A stretch of 46,991 bases of DNA from Gemmatimonadota bacterium (GCA_023249375.1 JAHFCT010000026.1:1-46991); one strand, 5' to 3'. Counted from the stretch's first letter, positions 7,990-17,913 are shown. Program-made: numbers and translations. The notes: generated from the letters alone by a model not told the origin.

Positions 7990-9194
7990 CGCGCCTCCCG
8001 ACGAGAAGAGATGGAGAAGCCGAGGGACGCGCCGAACCCGGTGGTCGACAGCTTGCCGGTGTCAAAGGTGCCGTACTGCCCGTGGAGCGTGAAGCGTGTG
8101 AGCGTGCTGGTCCCCGCGCGCTCCACGCCAAGCGTGACGCCCGTCGCCGTCACGGCGGCGCCAACCAGCGCATCGGTGAAGGTGAGCCCCGAATGCCACC
8201 GCGCATCGGCGCCGATGATCAAACCGGCGCCGCTCGGGCCGCCGCGCACGCCGCCGAGTGATGCTTCGAGATAGGTCCCCGACGATCCCGACACCTTCGT
8301 ACCGCTCGCGTCGCTGAACTCCGAGCGCATTCGCGCGGCCACGCCAAAGGTCGCAGTGCGCCAGCGCGACGCCGCGATGTCCATCTGCGAACTCACCGTG
8401 AACTGGGGCCCGAGCGTGTAGTCGTTCGACTCGGCGTCCGTCGAGCCGGAGAGCCGCACCTTGTCCTTGGTGAACATGTCGCCGACGAACAACAGGGCCC
8501 AGCGTCCTTCGCCAAGTGCACGGTCGAGTCCCGCCGTAATGTGGATGGCGGAACCCGGCGTGACTTGCGTCTCCGACCGGCCCGTTGAGAGCGCGAGCGC
8601 GATCGGCGAGTACTCGGAGCGCTGTTCGCCCGCGGCGCCGATGGCGAGCGCCCAATCGTCGCCGCCGAAGACGCGCACCAGTCCGAGTGTGACGCCGGTG
8701 CCGGTGCCGAACGCACCGATTGGCATGTGGAGCGCCGGGGCGCCAACGGCTTGCAGCGCACTGGTCTCGTCGGCGTTGAGTCCGACTTTGCCTGTGGGAA
8801 GATTGAAGCCGAGCGTCAGCTGCAGCGATTCTCCAACGATGGGCCCGGTCACTCGCAGCTTCACGTCGGTAGGGCCGGCGATGCTTACCAGCCGATCACC
8901 GCCGTCGCCAGAACCGCCCGCTGATCCAGCGCTGAGGTGCACGGCGCCATACGCGCCGGCGCCGCTGAGATCCACGCTCCAGCGTCCGACCCGTCCGCTC
9001 ACCCTGAACGGCAGCGCAACCTCGGCGACATCAGCCACGGCGCCCGCCGATTGCGGAATCGCCGTGGTGAAGTGCCACGCGCTGATCGCGGTGCCCGTGC
9101 CCCAGCCGGTCGATGGCAGGAGCGTCTCCTGCGCCCGGGCGACGGACGCGCCGAACGCCAAGGACGTGATGACCGTCAGTGTGCGGCGGTTCAT
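7986..9194 (-). CDS. Outer-membrane beta-barrel protein of the envelope cassette
   Basis: The 402-residue protein has a signal peptide (MNRRTLTVITSLAFGASVARA, cleavage near A-Q-E). The mature part alternates hydrophobic and polar residues with many Gly, Ser and Thr in short amphipathic strands, and the sequence contains almost no Cys, as in outer-membrane beta-barrels of the transporter/porin type. It ends in a strand-like segment followed by SSRREAR rather than a terminal Phe. Both flanking genes overlap it by 4 bp, so it is translationally coupled to the CsgG/FlgO-like lipoprotein upstream and the propeller lipoprotein downstream. A passive porin, or the outer-membrane part of a dedicated secretion or surface structure, are both possible. 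Confidence 0.6.
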   Translation of the reverse strand: MNRRTLTVITSLAFGASVARAQETLLPSTGWGTGTAISAWHFTTAIPQSAGAVADVAEVALPFRVSGRVGRWSVDLSGAGAYGAVHLSAGSAGGSGDGGDRLVSIAGPTDVKLRVTGPIVGESLQLTLGFNLPTGKVGLNADETSALQAVGAPALHMPIGAFGTGTGVTLGLVRVFGGDDWALAIGAAGEQRSEYSPIALALSTGRSETQVTPGSAIHITAGLDRALGEGRWALLFVGDMFTKDKVRLSGSTDAESNDYTLGPQFTVSSQMDIAASRWRTATFGVAARMRSEFSDASGTKVSGSSGTYLEASLGGVRGGPSGAGLIIGADARWHSGLTFTDALVGAAVTATGVTLGVERAGTSTLTRFTLHGQYGTFDTGKLSTTGFGASLGFSISSRREAR

Positions 9195-10168
9195 GGCGCC
9201 ACCCGCACGGTGATGAGCAGCGAAAGAATCGAACTCACCGCAAGCGGCGCGTCCACTGCTTCAGGCAGCTTGGTGGCCACCGGCGCATTGACCGCGGTGG
9301 TGGCGAGGTCGAGCACGCGCGCCACGCTGAAGGTGCGCTGCGCCGCCGCAGCGGGCGCCGGCGCTGCGGCGACCGCCTGGTTATGCGCCGCAGTAAATGC
9401 AGCGTCGAGCCGCGCGGCATCTTCAAATGCCGCCGTGGCGCCCGCCGCATCGCCGTGCGCCTCGGCCTGCACGCCGCGGCCGTAGGCAACGAGCGCCGCG
9501 AGCTGCGTCGTCTGCCGCTGCTCGATGCTCAGTTTCTGCGCCGGCGTCAGCGTGATCCCCAGCCGCTCGAAGAGGAGCAACGCCAGTTCTTTCTCCGCGT
9601 CGATCACGCGCTCCAATGGCGCTTCGGCGAAGACAAGATCCTGTACCGTGGCGCTGATCACATCCACGACGCGCGCGCTGAGCCGGATGATGCTGCCGTT
9701 GCCGCGCGTTGCCTCGCCAATGAGAATCTGCCGAGCGCCGACGAGCCGTCCCACGCGCGGCGCTTGCTTGGGGTCGGTGACGCCGACGTCCACGAGATCG
9801 AGTTCGCGAAGGATGGCTTCGGTCTGCAGCCGCTCGACGAGATGCAGCATCGGCGACTTCGCGAGGTCGTTCATGAGCAGATCGGCGAGTCCGAAGCTCA
9901 GCGGCCGCAACAGCGTGTCGGTGGCCGCCACGCTGAACGGCACCACGCTGAACGTGCGCGGCGGAATCTTGCCGGGGTTGAGCGTGGCCTCGTGCGCGAG
10001 GGCCGCCTTGGCGGCCTTGTCGGCATCGGCGATCAGCGTCGCTCGGCGGGCCACTGGCGTGCTGGCGCAGGCGATGGCCGAGAGTGCCAGCATGGCACAC
10101 GAGAGGCAACGAAACCAGCGACCAGCGTCGGTGCCCTGCGGTGCGTTCGCGCGACGGAGCGATGGCAT
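9191..10168 (-). CDS. CsgG/FlgO-like lipoprotein, first gene of the envelope cassette
   Basis: I start this gene at the ATG at 10168, giving 325 residues. The frame stays open further upstream, but only as antisense of the kinase gene. The N-terminus ends in a lipobox LSAIAC (Cys34). The segment RTFSVVPFSV ... LADLLMNDLAKSPMLHLVER ... VGRLVGARQILIGEATRGNGSI ... ARVVDVISATV follows the CsgG/FlgO/TolB-N pattern: a 'x-V-x-P-F' strand, 'L-x-x-x-L-x-x-x-x-x-x-x-V-E-R' helix, 'G-A-x-x-x-x-x-G' strand and paired beta strands. A TPR-like helical pair (AYGRGVQAEAHGDAAGATAAFEDAARLDAAF) follows. CsgG-type proteins form outer-membrane secretion pores or assembly factors on the periplasmic face. Its stop overlaps the start of the barrel gene by 4 bp. 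The same domain type recurs in the two divergent kinases. Confidence 0.65.
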   Translation of the reverse strand: MPSLRRANAPQGTDAGRWFRCLSCAMLALSAIACASTPVARRATLIADADKAAKAALAHEATLNPGKIPPRTFSVVPFSVAATDTLLRPLSFGLADLLMNDLAKSPMLHLVERLQTEAILRELDLVDVGVTDPKQAPRVGRLVGARQILIGEATRGNGSIIRLSARVVDVISATVQDLVFAEAPLERVIDAEKELALLLFERLGITLTPAQKLSIEQRQTTQLAALVAYGRGVQAEAHGDAAGATAAFEDAARLDAAFTAAHNQAVAAAPAPAAAAQRTFSVARVLDLATTAVNAPVATKLPEAVDAPLAVSSILSLLITVRVAP

Positions 10169-10203
10169 CGGTTCTGGGGAGAGGGGGCTGAACAATGACC
10201 CAG

Positions 10204-10219
10204 TATGATCGGTATGATC
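10204..10219 (+). promoter_or_regulatory. Tandem TATGATC repeat in the divergent kinase/lipoprotein promoter region
   Basis: Two copies of GTATGATC lie 10 bp apart, one helical turn, within the 156-bp gap between divergent starts. Each holds a -10-like TATGAT on the plus strand, without a good -35. They could be alternative -10 elements or a half-site pair for a regulator. Confidence 0.25.
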
Positions 10220-10324
10220 TAGGTCGCGCGGCGCTCGGGCGCAACCCGACGCGTTCTGGCCCTCGTGGTCCGAGCTACATACATTAGTCCGTCGCCGCCC
10301 CGCCCCCCTTTTGCCCGCCCGAAC

Positions 10325-13300
10325 GTGCCCAACGAGATTCGCGAGCAGCTGCAAACCACGCTCGGCGCCGCCTATACCCTGCAGCGCGAACTCGGCGGCG
10401 GCGGCATGAGTCGCGTGTTTGTCGCCGAAGAGAGCCGGCTCAAGCGGCAAGTCGTGATCAAGGTGCTGTCGCCCGAGTTGGCGCAGGGGATCAGCGTCGA
10501 GCGCTTTGAGCGCGAGATCCAGGTGGCCGCGGCGCTGCAGCAGGCCAACATCGTGCCCGTGCTCTCGGCGGGCGACACCAACGGCCTGCCGTTCTACACG
10601 ATGCCGTTTGTCGAGGGCGAATCGCTGCGGGCGCGACTGGCGCGCGGCCCGTTGTCGATTGGCGAAGTGGTGAGCATCCTGCGCGACGTGTCGCGCGCGC
10701 TGGCCTATGCACACGCCCGCGGCGTGGTGCATCGCGACATCAAGCCCGACAATGTGCTCCTCTCGGGCGGCGCGGCCGTCGTCACGGACTTTGGCATCGC
10801 CAAAGCCATCAGCGCGTCGCGCACGCAGTCGGGCGGCGCGACGCTCACGCAGATCGGCACGTCCATTGGCACCCCCGCGTACATGGCGCCCGAGCAAGCG
10901 GCGGGCGATCCCGACATCGATCATCGCGCCGATCTGTACGCGCTGGGCGCGATGGCGTACGAGCTGCTCTCGGGCCAGGCGGTCTTCGCGAGCCGCACGC
11001 CGCAGCGCATGCTGGCGGCGCACATGAGCGAGACGCCCAAGCCGATCACCGAGGTGCGGCCCGACACACCGCCGGCACTCGCCGATCTCGTGATGAAGTG
11101 CCTCGCCAAGGACGCCGCGCAACGGCCGCAGAGCGCCACCGAGGTTGCGCAGGCGCTCGAGGCAACGAGCGGCGGTTCGATGGCGTCCATGCCGCCCATC
11201 CTGATGGGCGGACCCGGCATGTTCCGCAAGGCGCTCGCCGTGTACGCCGTCGCGTTTGGCGTCGTGGCGATTCTCGCGAAGGCGGCCATCGTCGGCATCG
11301 GACTTCCCGACTGGGTCTTCCCGGGCTCGCTGATCGTGATGGCGCTCGGCCTGCCGGTGATTCTCTGGACCGGCTATGTGCAGCGCGTCACGCGTCGCGC
11401 GCTCGCCGCCACGCCGACGTACACGCCGGGCGGAACGCCGAGTCTCGCGATGAAGGGCACGATGGCGACGATGGCGCTCAAGGCGGCGCCGCACGTGAGC
11501 TGGTACAAGACGGCGAAGGGCGGGGCGTACGCGTTTGGCGTGTTTGTGCTGATGATCGCTGCCTTCATGGGCATGCGGGCCTTCGGCATCGGGCCGTTCG
11601 GCTCCCTCATGGCGACGGGCGCGTTCAAGGAGCGCGACCGCGTAATTATCGCCGACTTCTCGGTGGCCAACGCTGATTCGTCGCTGGGGCGCGTGGTCGG
11701 CGACGCCATTCGCGCGGGCCTCGGCGACTCGCGCGTTTTCACGCTGGTGACGCCGTCCGAGATGGGTGGCGCGCTGCAGCGCATGCAGCTCAAGCCGACG
11801 GCGCGCGTGGACATTTCCACCGCGCGGCAGATGGCGCTGCGCGAGGGCGTCAAGGCGATCATCGACGGCGACGTTACGCTGGTGGGCACGAGCTACATCG
11901 TGGCGGTGCGGCTAGTGACGGCCGACTCGGGGCGCGAGTTGGCCTCCTTCCGCGGCACGGCCAAGGGCTCGGACGACATCATCACGGTGGCCGACGATCT
12001 GTCGCGAAAACTGCGCAGCAAGGCGGGTGAATCACTGCGCCGCGTGCAGGCGACGCCGGCGCTGGCGTATGCCTCCACCAGTTCGCTGGACGCGTTGCGC
12101 AAGTACAGCGAGGGCGCGCGCGCCAACGACATCGAACGCGACTTTCCCAAGGCGGTGCGTCTCCTGAAAGAAGCCGTGTCGCTCGACTCGAATTTCGCCG
12201 AAGGGTGGCGCAAGCTCTCCGTGGCGATGCGCAACGGTGGCGGGTTCCCGCCCTCGGCGTCCGACTCGGCCATCCAGCGCGCCTACAACCTCCGCGAGCG
12301 CATGACGGAGCGTGAGCGCGACGCGGTGCTCGCGTACTATTACCAGTTCAGCCCTGGCTATGATCGCGCCAAGGCCATCGCCACCTACGAGCGCATGCTG
12401 GCCCGCGGCGACAGCAGCGTGGCGCTGCAGAATCTCGCGGTGTCGCTCGGCTCACGGCGGGAGTTCGCCAAGGCGGAGTCGCTGTATCGCGCGCAACTCG
12501 TGCGGGAGCCGAACTCGCAGAACGCGTTCAATAATCTCGTGAGCACGCTGGAGAATCAGGGGAAGTGGCATGACCGCGATTCGGTCGTCGCCGTCGCACG
12601 CCAACGCTTCGGCAGCGCGACGTGGGTTCGCGAACGCGACATCGAGCACATGCTCGATTCCGGCCGCGCGCCGGAGGCGATGAAGGTGCTCGATTCCGCC
12701 CGGAAGGCCGGTGATGCCAGGAGCCCCACGTGGGCGCTCAACGTGCAGATGAGCGTCCATGACGCGATGGGCCAGTTCCGCCTACGTGAGTCCGCAATGG
12801 ACCAAGTCCGGGCCATCAGTCTGCAGGCGGGCCGCGCAAACCCCTTGGTCTTCTTCGTCGGCAACAAGATGAACGCGCGACTGGATGCCGGCATGCCGTA
12901 CGAGCCGATGCTCCCGGCGTTCGACGCCGCCACCGACTCCATGAAGATCGAGTCGCTGCCGGTGACTGACCGTCCGTATCTCTGGCTCGCGGAAATGAAC
13001 GCGAAGTTCGGGCGCGTGGACAAGGCGCGCGCGTGGATTGCCAAGTACGACGCGACGGTGAAGGACACGGCGTTGCGCCGTTCTAACCTTCCGTCATACC
13101 AGCACAGCATGGCGCACATCGCGACCGCCGAGAAGAAGTGGCTCGAAGCGGGGCGGCTGGTGCGGCAGATGGACAAGCGGCCGGATGGCCCGGCGCGAGA
13201 GTGCGTGGAGTGCGAGTCCACGGAGGCGCTCGAACTGTACCTGCGGTCCGGCATCGCCGACTCGGCGCTCGCCGTGTACCAGGAGTACCTGCGCACGCCG

Positions 13301-13525
13301 CAAGGCAGCCGACCGCGCACCGGGCCCGACTACGACCTCGGCGCGCCAATCATCGAAGCGGTGGCCAAGCTCTACGACAGCAGGGGCGATACGAAGAACG
13401 CGGCGAAGCTCTACGGCGATTTCGTCGAGGCGTGGAAGAACGCCGACCCCGAACTGCAGCCGCGCGTGAAAGCGGCACGCGAGCGTCTCGCCAAGCTGCA
13501 ACCCGTGGAGAAGCCGCGGTCATAG
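10325..13525 (+). CDS. Membrane Ser/Thr protein kinase with FlgO/TolB-like and TPR domains
   Basis: I prefer the GTG at 10325 (product begins MPNEIREQLQ, 1066 aa), since the 20 residues from an alternative GTG at 10265 are proline-rich and non-conserved. The kinase domain (~18-280) has the glycine loop ELGGGGMS (24-29 glycines/Ser), HRDIKPDN (His136), DFG (155-157) and YMAPEQ. Two hydrophobic segments (~300-350) and a third (~400-420) follow. Next come a TolB/FlgO-like domain (~438-560, VIIADFSVANADSSLGRVVGDAIRAGL) and a long TPR array to the end. This layout is frequent in large Gemmatimonadota-type kinases. The C-terminal sensor/scaffold portion probably binds partner proteins. It heads an operon with the genes at 13527, 15785 and 16030, and diverges from the CsgG/FlgO-like lipoprotein cassette. 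Confidence 0.85.
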   Translation: MPNEIREQLQTTLGAAYTLQRELGGGGMSRVFVAEESRLKRQVVIKVLSPELAQGISVERFEREIQVAAALQQANIVPVLSAGDTNGLPFYTMPFVEGESLRARLARGPLSIGEVVSILRDVSRALAYAHARGVVHRDIKPDNVLLSGGAAVVTDFGIAKAISASRTQSGGATLTQIGTSIGTPAYMAPEQAAGDPDIDHRADLYALGAMAYELLSGQAVFASRTPQRMLAAHMSETPKPITEVRPDTPPALADLVMKCLAKDAAQRPQSATEVAQALEATSGGSMASMPPILMGGPGMFRKALAVYAVAFGVVAILAKAAIVGIGLPDWVFPGSLIVMALGLPVILWTGYVQRVTRRALAATPTYTPGGTPSLAMKGTMATMALKAAPHVSWYKTAKGGAYAFGVFVLMIAAFMGMRAFGIGPFGSLMATGAFKERDRVIIADFSVANADSSLGRVVGDAIRAGLGDSRVFTLVTPSEMGGALQRMQLKPTARVDISTARQMALREGVKAIIDGDVTLVGTSYIVAVRLVTADSGRELASFRGTAKGSDDIITVADDLSRKLRSKAGESLRRVQATPALAYASTSSLDALRKYSEGARANDIERDFPKAVRLLKEAVSLDSNFAEGWRKLSVAMRNGGGFPPSASDSAIQRAYNLRERMTERERDAVLAYYYQFSPGYDRAKAIATYERMLARGDSSVALQNLAVSLGSRREFAKAESLYRAQLVREPNSQNAFNNLVSTLENQGKWHDRDSVVAVARQRFGSATWVRERDIEHMLDSGRAPEAMKVLDSARKAGDARSPTWALNVQMSVHDAMGQFRLRESAMDQVRAISLQAGRANPLVFFVGNKMNARLDAGMPYEPMLPAFDAATDSMKIESLPVTDRPYLWLAEMNAKFGRVDKARAWIAKYDATVKDTALRRSNLPSYQHSMAHIATAEKKWLEAGRLVRQMDKRPDGPARECVECESTEALELYLRSGIADSALAVYQEYLRTPQGSRPRTGPDYDLGAPIIEAVAKLYDSRGDTKNAAKLYGDFVEAWKNADPELQPRVKAARERLAKLQPVEKPRS

Positions 13526-13526
13526 C

Positions 13527-15788
13527 GTGACCTCCATGCCACCTCTCGCGCTGGCCACGGGTTCCACCCTCGGCCGCTATCGGCTCCTCTCGCGCCTCGG
13601 CGCCGGCGGCATGGGCGAAGTGTGGAAGGCGCTCGATGCGAATCTCGACCGCGAAGTGGCCATCAAGGTCCTGAGCAGCGGCGCGCTCGGCGACGGCACG
13701 TCGCGCGAGCGCTTTCGGCGCGAGGCGCACGTGCTGTCGCGCCTGTCGCACCCCGGCGTCGCCACCATCTTCGACTTCGATGCGCACGACGGCGTCGACT
13801 TTCTCGTCATGGAGTACGTCGCTGGCGGCTCACTGCAGGAGCGGCTCGAGACGGGACCGCTCGCCATGGACGAACTCGTGCGTGTCGGCGCCGCCGTGGC
13901 CGATGCGCTGCACGATGCGCATCAGCGCGGCTTCCTGCATCGCGACCTCAAGCCGGGCAACGTCGTGCTCACCACCGGCGGCCAGCCCAAGATTCTCGAC
14001 TTCGGACTCGCGCAGCTGCTCGGCGGCGACAAGACCACGGGCGCGTTGACGCAAACCGGGCTGATCGTCGGATCGCTGCCGTACATGGCGCCCGAGCAGC
14101 TGCTGGGCGAAGGCGATGATGCACGCACCGACATCTACGCGCTTGGCATCTTGCTCTTTGAAATGGCCACCGGAAGGCGTCCGTTTGTGAAGGAGCGGGC
14201 CGAAGCGCTGATGTTCGAAATCTTCAACAACGCGGCGCCCTCGGCGCGATCGCTGCGTCCCGACGCGCCCGCCGCGCTCGATCAGCTCATCGCTGATTGC
14301 CTCAGCAAGGAGCCGGCGCGGCGTCCGGCCACCGCGGCCGAGGTGGCGCGCCGGTTGCTCGGCACCGCCACGCCGTCGGGCGAGACCGCGTCGGCGACGC
14401 GCAGCGCCATCAAGTCCATCGTCGTGCTGCCGCTGCGCAATGTCTCGAACGACGCGTCGCAGGAGTACTTCGCCGACGGCATGACCGAGGCGCTCATCTC
14501 CGACTTGGCGCGCATCAAGGCGCTGCGCGTCATCTCGCGCACGTCGGCCATGCAGTACAAAGGGAGCGCCAAGTCGCTGCCTGACATCGCGCGCGAACTC
14601 AACGTGGACGCCGTGCTCGAAGGCTCCGCGCTGCTGATCGGCAGTCGCGTGCGCGTCAGTGTGCAGCTCATTTCCGCACGCGCCGACGACACACTCTGGG
14701 CCGAGCGCTACGATCGCCAGCTCGACGACGTACTCGGTCTGCAGAGCGAACTCGCGGAGACGGTCGCGCGCGAGATTGCCATTCAGATCACGCCCGCCGA
14801 GGCGACGCAGCTCGCGCGGCGTTCGACGGCGAACCCCGAGGCGCATCTCGAGTACCTGAAGAGCCGGCACGCGTTCTTCGCAGCGTCGCCGGAGGCGGTG
14901 GAGCTTGGCATGCGGCACGCGCGGCGCGCCATCGAACTCGATCCGTCGCTGGCGCTTGCCTGGAGCGCGCTCGCCGACCTCCACATGATCGCGGCGGTGC
15001 GCGGCATGGTGCCGCCGGCGGAGGCCGCTGCTGCATCGACCGCCGCCGCGGATCGTGCGCTCGCACTCGATCCCACGCTGGCCGACGCCTATGCCTCACG
15101 CGGCGCCATCAACTGCGTCACTGGCGATCTGCGCGGCGGTCTCGCGATGCTGCAGCGCGCCATTGTCCTGAATCCGGGCGTTGGCAATAGCTACTCGTGG
15201 ATGGGCCGCGCGCTGTACTCGTTTGAACGGCACGAGGAAGCCCTCGCCGCCAAGTTGAAGGCATGCAGCCTCGATCCGTTGTCCATGCTGATCCGCACCG
15301 GCGTCGGCGATGCGTACTACTTTGCGCGCGAGTACGAGAAGTCGGTCTTCCACTACCGCATGGCGCTTGAGCTGGACCGCCGCTTCGATGGTGCGCACAC
15401 CGATCTGGCGCGTTCGCTCGAAGCGCTCGGGCGCTTTGACGAAGCGCGCGCGGAGTATGAGGAGGGGCGCAAGCTCGCGGGCGGTGTCGCTGGTCCGTCG
15501 TTTGGACTGGCGCATCTCGAGGCGGCGGCCGGCAACGAAGCCGAGGCGCGCCGTATTCTCGCGGAACTCACTGCGGCGCGGGGCACCCGCGTCGTCTCGG
15601 CGTGGGGCATCGCGGCCCTGCACGCCTCTCTGCACGACGTGGACGACGCGTATCGATGGCTGGAGATCGCGATCGAAGAGAAGGCCTCGGGGCTGATTCT
15701 CTTCCGCGTGCATCCGCGGCTCGATCCCATCCGGCAGGATCCGCGCTACCAGCCGATGGTCGTGCGGCTGGGATTGGCGGACGCGTGA
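13527..15788 (+). CDS. Cytoplasmic Ser/Thr protein kinase with FlgO/TolB-like and TPR domains
   Basis: The frame begins with GTG one nt after the preceding kinase's stop; an ATG nine nt later (13536) is the alternative start. The 753-residue protein has kinase motifs GAGGMGEV (~25-32), [13 protein letters not shown] (His138), DFGLAQ and YMAPEQ. It continues with [20 protein letters not shown] at about residue 297, the opening of a TolB/FlgO-like domain that runs to ~425. At least four TPR-like repeats follow. Unlike its neighbour it has no hydrophobic segment, so it should be soluble. Tandem membrane and soluble kinases with the same accessory domain suggest a duplicated or hierarchical signalling pair. 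The stop overlaps the start of the DUF2132 gene (GTGA), so translation is coupled. Confidence 0.85.
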   Translation: MTSMPPLALATGSTLGRYRLLSRLGAGGMGEVWKALDANLDREVAIKVLSSGALGDGTSRERFRREAHVLSRLSHPGVATIFDFDAHDGVDFLVMEYVAGGSLQERLETGPLAMDELVRVGAAVADALHDAHQRGFLHRDLKPGNVVLTTGGQPKILDFGLAQLLGGDKTTGALTQTGLIVGSLPYMAPEQLLGEGDDARTDIYALGILLFEMATGRRPFVKERAEALMFEIFNNAAPSARSLRPDAPAALDQLIADCLSKEPARRPATAAEVARRLLGTATPSGETASATRSAIKSIVVLPLRNVSNDASQEYFADGMTEALISDLARIKALRVISRTSAMQYKGSAKSLPDIARELNVDAVLEGSALLIGSRVRVSVQLISARADDTLWAERYDRQLDDVLGLQSELAETVAREIAIQITPAEATQLARRSTANPEAHLEYLKSRHAFFAASPEAVELGMRHARRAIELDPSLALAWSALADLHMIAAVRGMVPPAEAAAASTAAADRALALDPTLADAYASRGAINCVTGDLRGGLAMLQRAIVLNPGVGNSYSWMGRALYSFERHEEALAAKLKACSLDPLSMLIRTGVGDAYYFAREYEKSVFHYRMALELDRRFDGAHTDLARSLEALGRFDEARAEYEEGRKLAGGVAGPSFGLAHLEAAAGNEAEARRILAELTAARGTRVVSAWGIAALHASLHDVDDAYRWLEIAIEEKASGLILFRVHPRLDPIRQDPRYQPMVVRLGLADA

Positions 15789-16033
15789 CCGAATCGCGCA
15801 CGCCCGATCCCCTGCACGGCGTCACGCTGCAGATGATGATCGAGCACCTCGAGACGCGGTACGGCTGGGACGGACTTGCCGAACGCATCGCCGTTCGGTG
15901 CTTCACGCACGAGCCCAGCGTGAAGTCGTCGCTCAAGTTCCTGCGCAAGACCCCATGGGCGCGCGCCAAGGTCGAGTCGCTCTACCTCCACTCCGTGGCG
16001 CACCCGCGCAAGACGCCGAGGGTCCCCGCATGA
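15785..16033 (+). CDS. DUF2132 (VF530-type) small protein
   Basis: I place the start at the GTG at 15785, overlapping the kinase stop by 4 bp; the frame is open further upstream but only inside the kinase gene. The 82-residue product contains [21 protein letters not shown] and [19 protein letters not shown] with a central CFTHEPS. These match the DUF2132/VF530 family (PF09905), small helical proteins described as possibly DNA-binding. Length is usual for the family. It sits in the kinase operon and overlaps the next start by 3-4 bp. Its biochemical function is not established; the family match is strong because the '[12 protein letters not shown]' signature is nearly invariant. Confidence 0.8.
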   Translation: MTESRTPDPLHGVTLQMMIEHLETRYGWDGLAERIAVRCFTHEPSVKSSLKFLRKTPWARAKVESLYLHSVAHPRKTPRVPA

Positions 16034-16743
16034 CGGATCGCCGCTACGACGATGACGAAGTCGCCGAGATCTTCCGGCGCGCCACTGAAGTGCAGCGTGA
16101 CGCGGGCCAGCTGCTGCCGTCCACGACGGGGATGTCGCTCGCCGAGCTGCAAGAGATCGGCAAGCAGGTGGGTGTGCCCGCCGAACTGCTGGCCGATGCG
16201 GCGCGGTCGCTCGAGCGGCGCGAGCCGCGCTTTCAGCGCACGCTGTTTGGTCTCACGGTGGGCGTGGGCCGCTCGGTGTCGCTCGACCGGCGCGTGTCCA
16301 ACGAGGAGTGGGAGCGGCTGGTCGTCTTCTTGCGCGACACCTTCGATGCGCGCGGTACGTTCCGGGTGGACGGGTCGCTGCGTCAGTGGACCAACGGCAA
16401 CCTGCAGGTCCTCATCGAGCCCACGGAGCACGGCGACCGCCTGCGGATGCGCACCGTGCACGCCAATGCCCGCACGCTGATGATGATGGGCGTCGGCATC
16501 GTCAGCGTGACGGCCATCGTCGCCGCGATCTCGGTCTTCGTCGGACTGCCCGATCTCGCCGAGAAGCTCCGATCGCTGCTGCCGCTCGCACTGACGGGCG
16601 GCGCCACGTTCGGCGTGGGCTGGACACGGTTGCGCGGCTGGGCCGCCACGCGACTGAAGCAGATGGACGACATTGCCGCGCGCGTCACTGCAGCTGGCAG
16701 CCAGCCGGGTGACGACGCGCCGCAGCTGCCGTCCGGCGACTAG
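16030..16743 (+). CDS. Two-TM protein with N-terminal helical DNA/protein-binding-like segment
   Basis: The ATG at 16030 overlaps the preceding stop (ATGA), giving 237 residues; upstream in-frame codons lie inside the DUF2132 gene. The N-terminus ([23 protein letters not shown], then [25 protein letters not shown]) resembles the short SHOCT-like/'EVAEIxRRA' segment seen in membrane proteins of this bacterial group. A soluble middle region (~75-150) is followed by two hydrophobic helices (~155-177 and ~187-205) and a charged tail. No catalytic residues are recognisable. As the last member of the kinase operon it may be a substrate or membrane partner of the kinases (inference). It ends 2 nt from the convergent repeat lipoprotein. 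Confidence 0.6.
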   Translation: MTDRRYDDDEVAEIFRRATEVQRDAGQLLPSTTGMSLAELQEIGKQVGVPAELLADAARSLERREPRFQRTLFGLTVGVGRSVSLDRRVSNEEWERLVVFLRDTFDARGTFRVDGSLRQWTNGNLQVLIEPTEHGDRLRMRTVHANARTLMMMGVGIVSVTAIVAAISVFVGLPDLAEKLRSLLPLALTGGATFGVGWTRLRGWAATRLKQMDDIAARVTAAGSQPGDDAPQLPSGD

Positions 16744-16745
16744 CG

Positions 16746-17675
16746 CTACTTGATCAGCGTGATCTTCTTGGCCAGCACCACCGTCTCACCAGACGGGGTG
16801 CCGGTGGCGGTCGCCCGCGCCCCGTTCTTCACGTCGCCGCACACACCATTCTCGTAGGTCGTCTCGGCCGACGCCCGAATGCGCTTGCCTTCGAGGGTGA
16901 AGACGATGGTTGGGCATGTCCCTTCGAAGGCGCTCGCGGTTCCGGTAATCGTCACTGTGGCCGACGTCGTGGGCGTCGTGGGCGTAGCCGGCGGCGTCGT
17001 TGGTGTGGTCGGGGTCGTGGTGGTGGTGAGCGGGGGGAGAACCGCCACCTTCGTGGCGAGCACGCTGGCATCTGCCTGCGTAGTGCCCGAAATCGTGAAA
17101 CGCGCGCCGTTCTTCACGTCGCCGCACGCACCGCCGTCATAGACCGTCGCCGACGACGTCTTGATGACTTTGCCTTCCAGCTTCAGTGACACGGCTGGAC
17201 ACGTGCCTTCGACGGCACTCGCCGTACCCGTGATCGTGACCGCGGTACCGGTCGCGGGCGGTGTCGTAGGCGTCGTCGTTGGCGGCGTTGTCGTTGGCGG
17301 CGTCGTCGTGGTCGTCGCCGGCAGGATCGTAACCTTTTCCGCGGACACGCTGGCGTCCGTCTGCGTCGGGCCGGCGACATTGACGCGCGATCCGTTCTTC
17401 ACGTCGGCGCAGGCGCCGCCGTCAAAGCGCGTCGCAGCCGCAGTCTTGATGACCTTGCCTTCGAGTTTGAACGTGATTGCCGGGCAGGCGCCGGCGAGGC
17501 TGCTCACCGTGCCGGTGATGCCGGACGTGGCGCTGGAGAGTCCCGAGGCATCACCCGACGTGCTGCCCAACGCGGCGACTGACGTGACGGGAGCGGTCTG
17601 CGTGTCGGAGCGTCCGCAGCCAGCGAAAAGGAAGAGCGGTGCGGCGAGGAGCAGTCTGCCTGCAATGCGCGACAT
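16746..17675 (-). CDS. Repeat lipoprotein with three DUF5666-like beta domains
   Basis: The 309-residue protein has a lipobox LFAGC (Cys20). It then carries three copies of a ~65-residue unit: 'ITGT-(A/V)-S-x-x-x-G-(T/A)-C-P-x-(I/V)-x-(F/L)-x-L-E-G-K ... T-x-(Y/F)-(D/E)-G-x-C-x-D-V-K-N-G-(A/S)-R ... V-x-A-x-K-(V/I)'. The units are joined by Thr/Pro linkers built from simple TTPTTPP repeats. Each unit has two Cys spaced to form an internal disulfide. The unit looks like the DUF5666/OB-like beta domain of secreted proteins. A close paralogue with four units and polyproline linkers is encoded at 42835. An AGGA lies ~8 nt before the ATG. Function unknown; a surface-displayed binding or adhesion role is a guess. 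Confidence 0.65.
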   Translation of the reverse strand: MSRIAGRLLLAAPLFLFAGCGRSDTQTAPVTSVAALGSTSGDASGLSSATSGITGTVSSLAGACPAITFKLEGKVIKTAAATRFDGGACADVKNGSRVNVAGPTQTDASVSAEKVTILPATTTTTPPTTTPPTTTPTTPPATGTAVTITGTASAVEGTCPAVSLKLEGKVIKTSSATVYDGGACGDVKNGARFTISGTTQADASVLATKVAVLPPLTTTTTPTTPTTPPATPTTPTTSATVTITGTASAFEGTCPTIVFTLEGKRIRASAETTYENGVCGDVKNGARATATGTPSGETVVLAKKITLIK

Positions 17676-17913
17676 GGCGGTCGTCCTGGATTCGTCCTGA
17701 CGGTGGATCGCGACCGGGGGGTATGAGAAAATATTGCATCTCCAGTGCCGTGTGTCGAGGGTCTCGGCGAGTTGCGCCGACTAGGTCGGCATGACGCGCC
17801 GCGCCGCGCGATGCCGCGCGCATCGGGGATGCCGCCACTCTGCCCGTTCCGTACCTTAAGAAGCGGCGCGCCACCGCGCCTGTCCCTGACTGTTGTTCCG
17901 CACCGGAGACCAT

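Noticed and set aside
9191-11494. Long 767-aa minus-strand frame including the CsgG/FlgO-like gene
   Set aside because: The part above 10168 is Arg/His-rich antisense of the kinase gene; the lipoprotein signal and lipobox place the real start at 10168.
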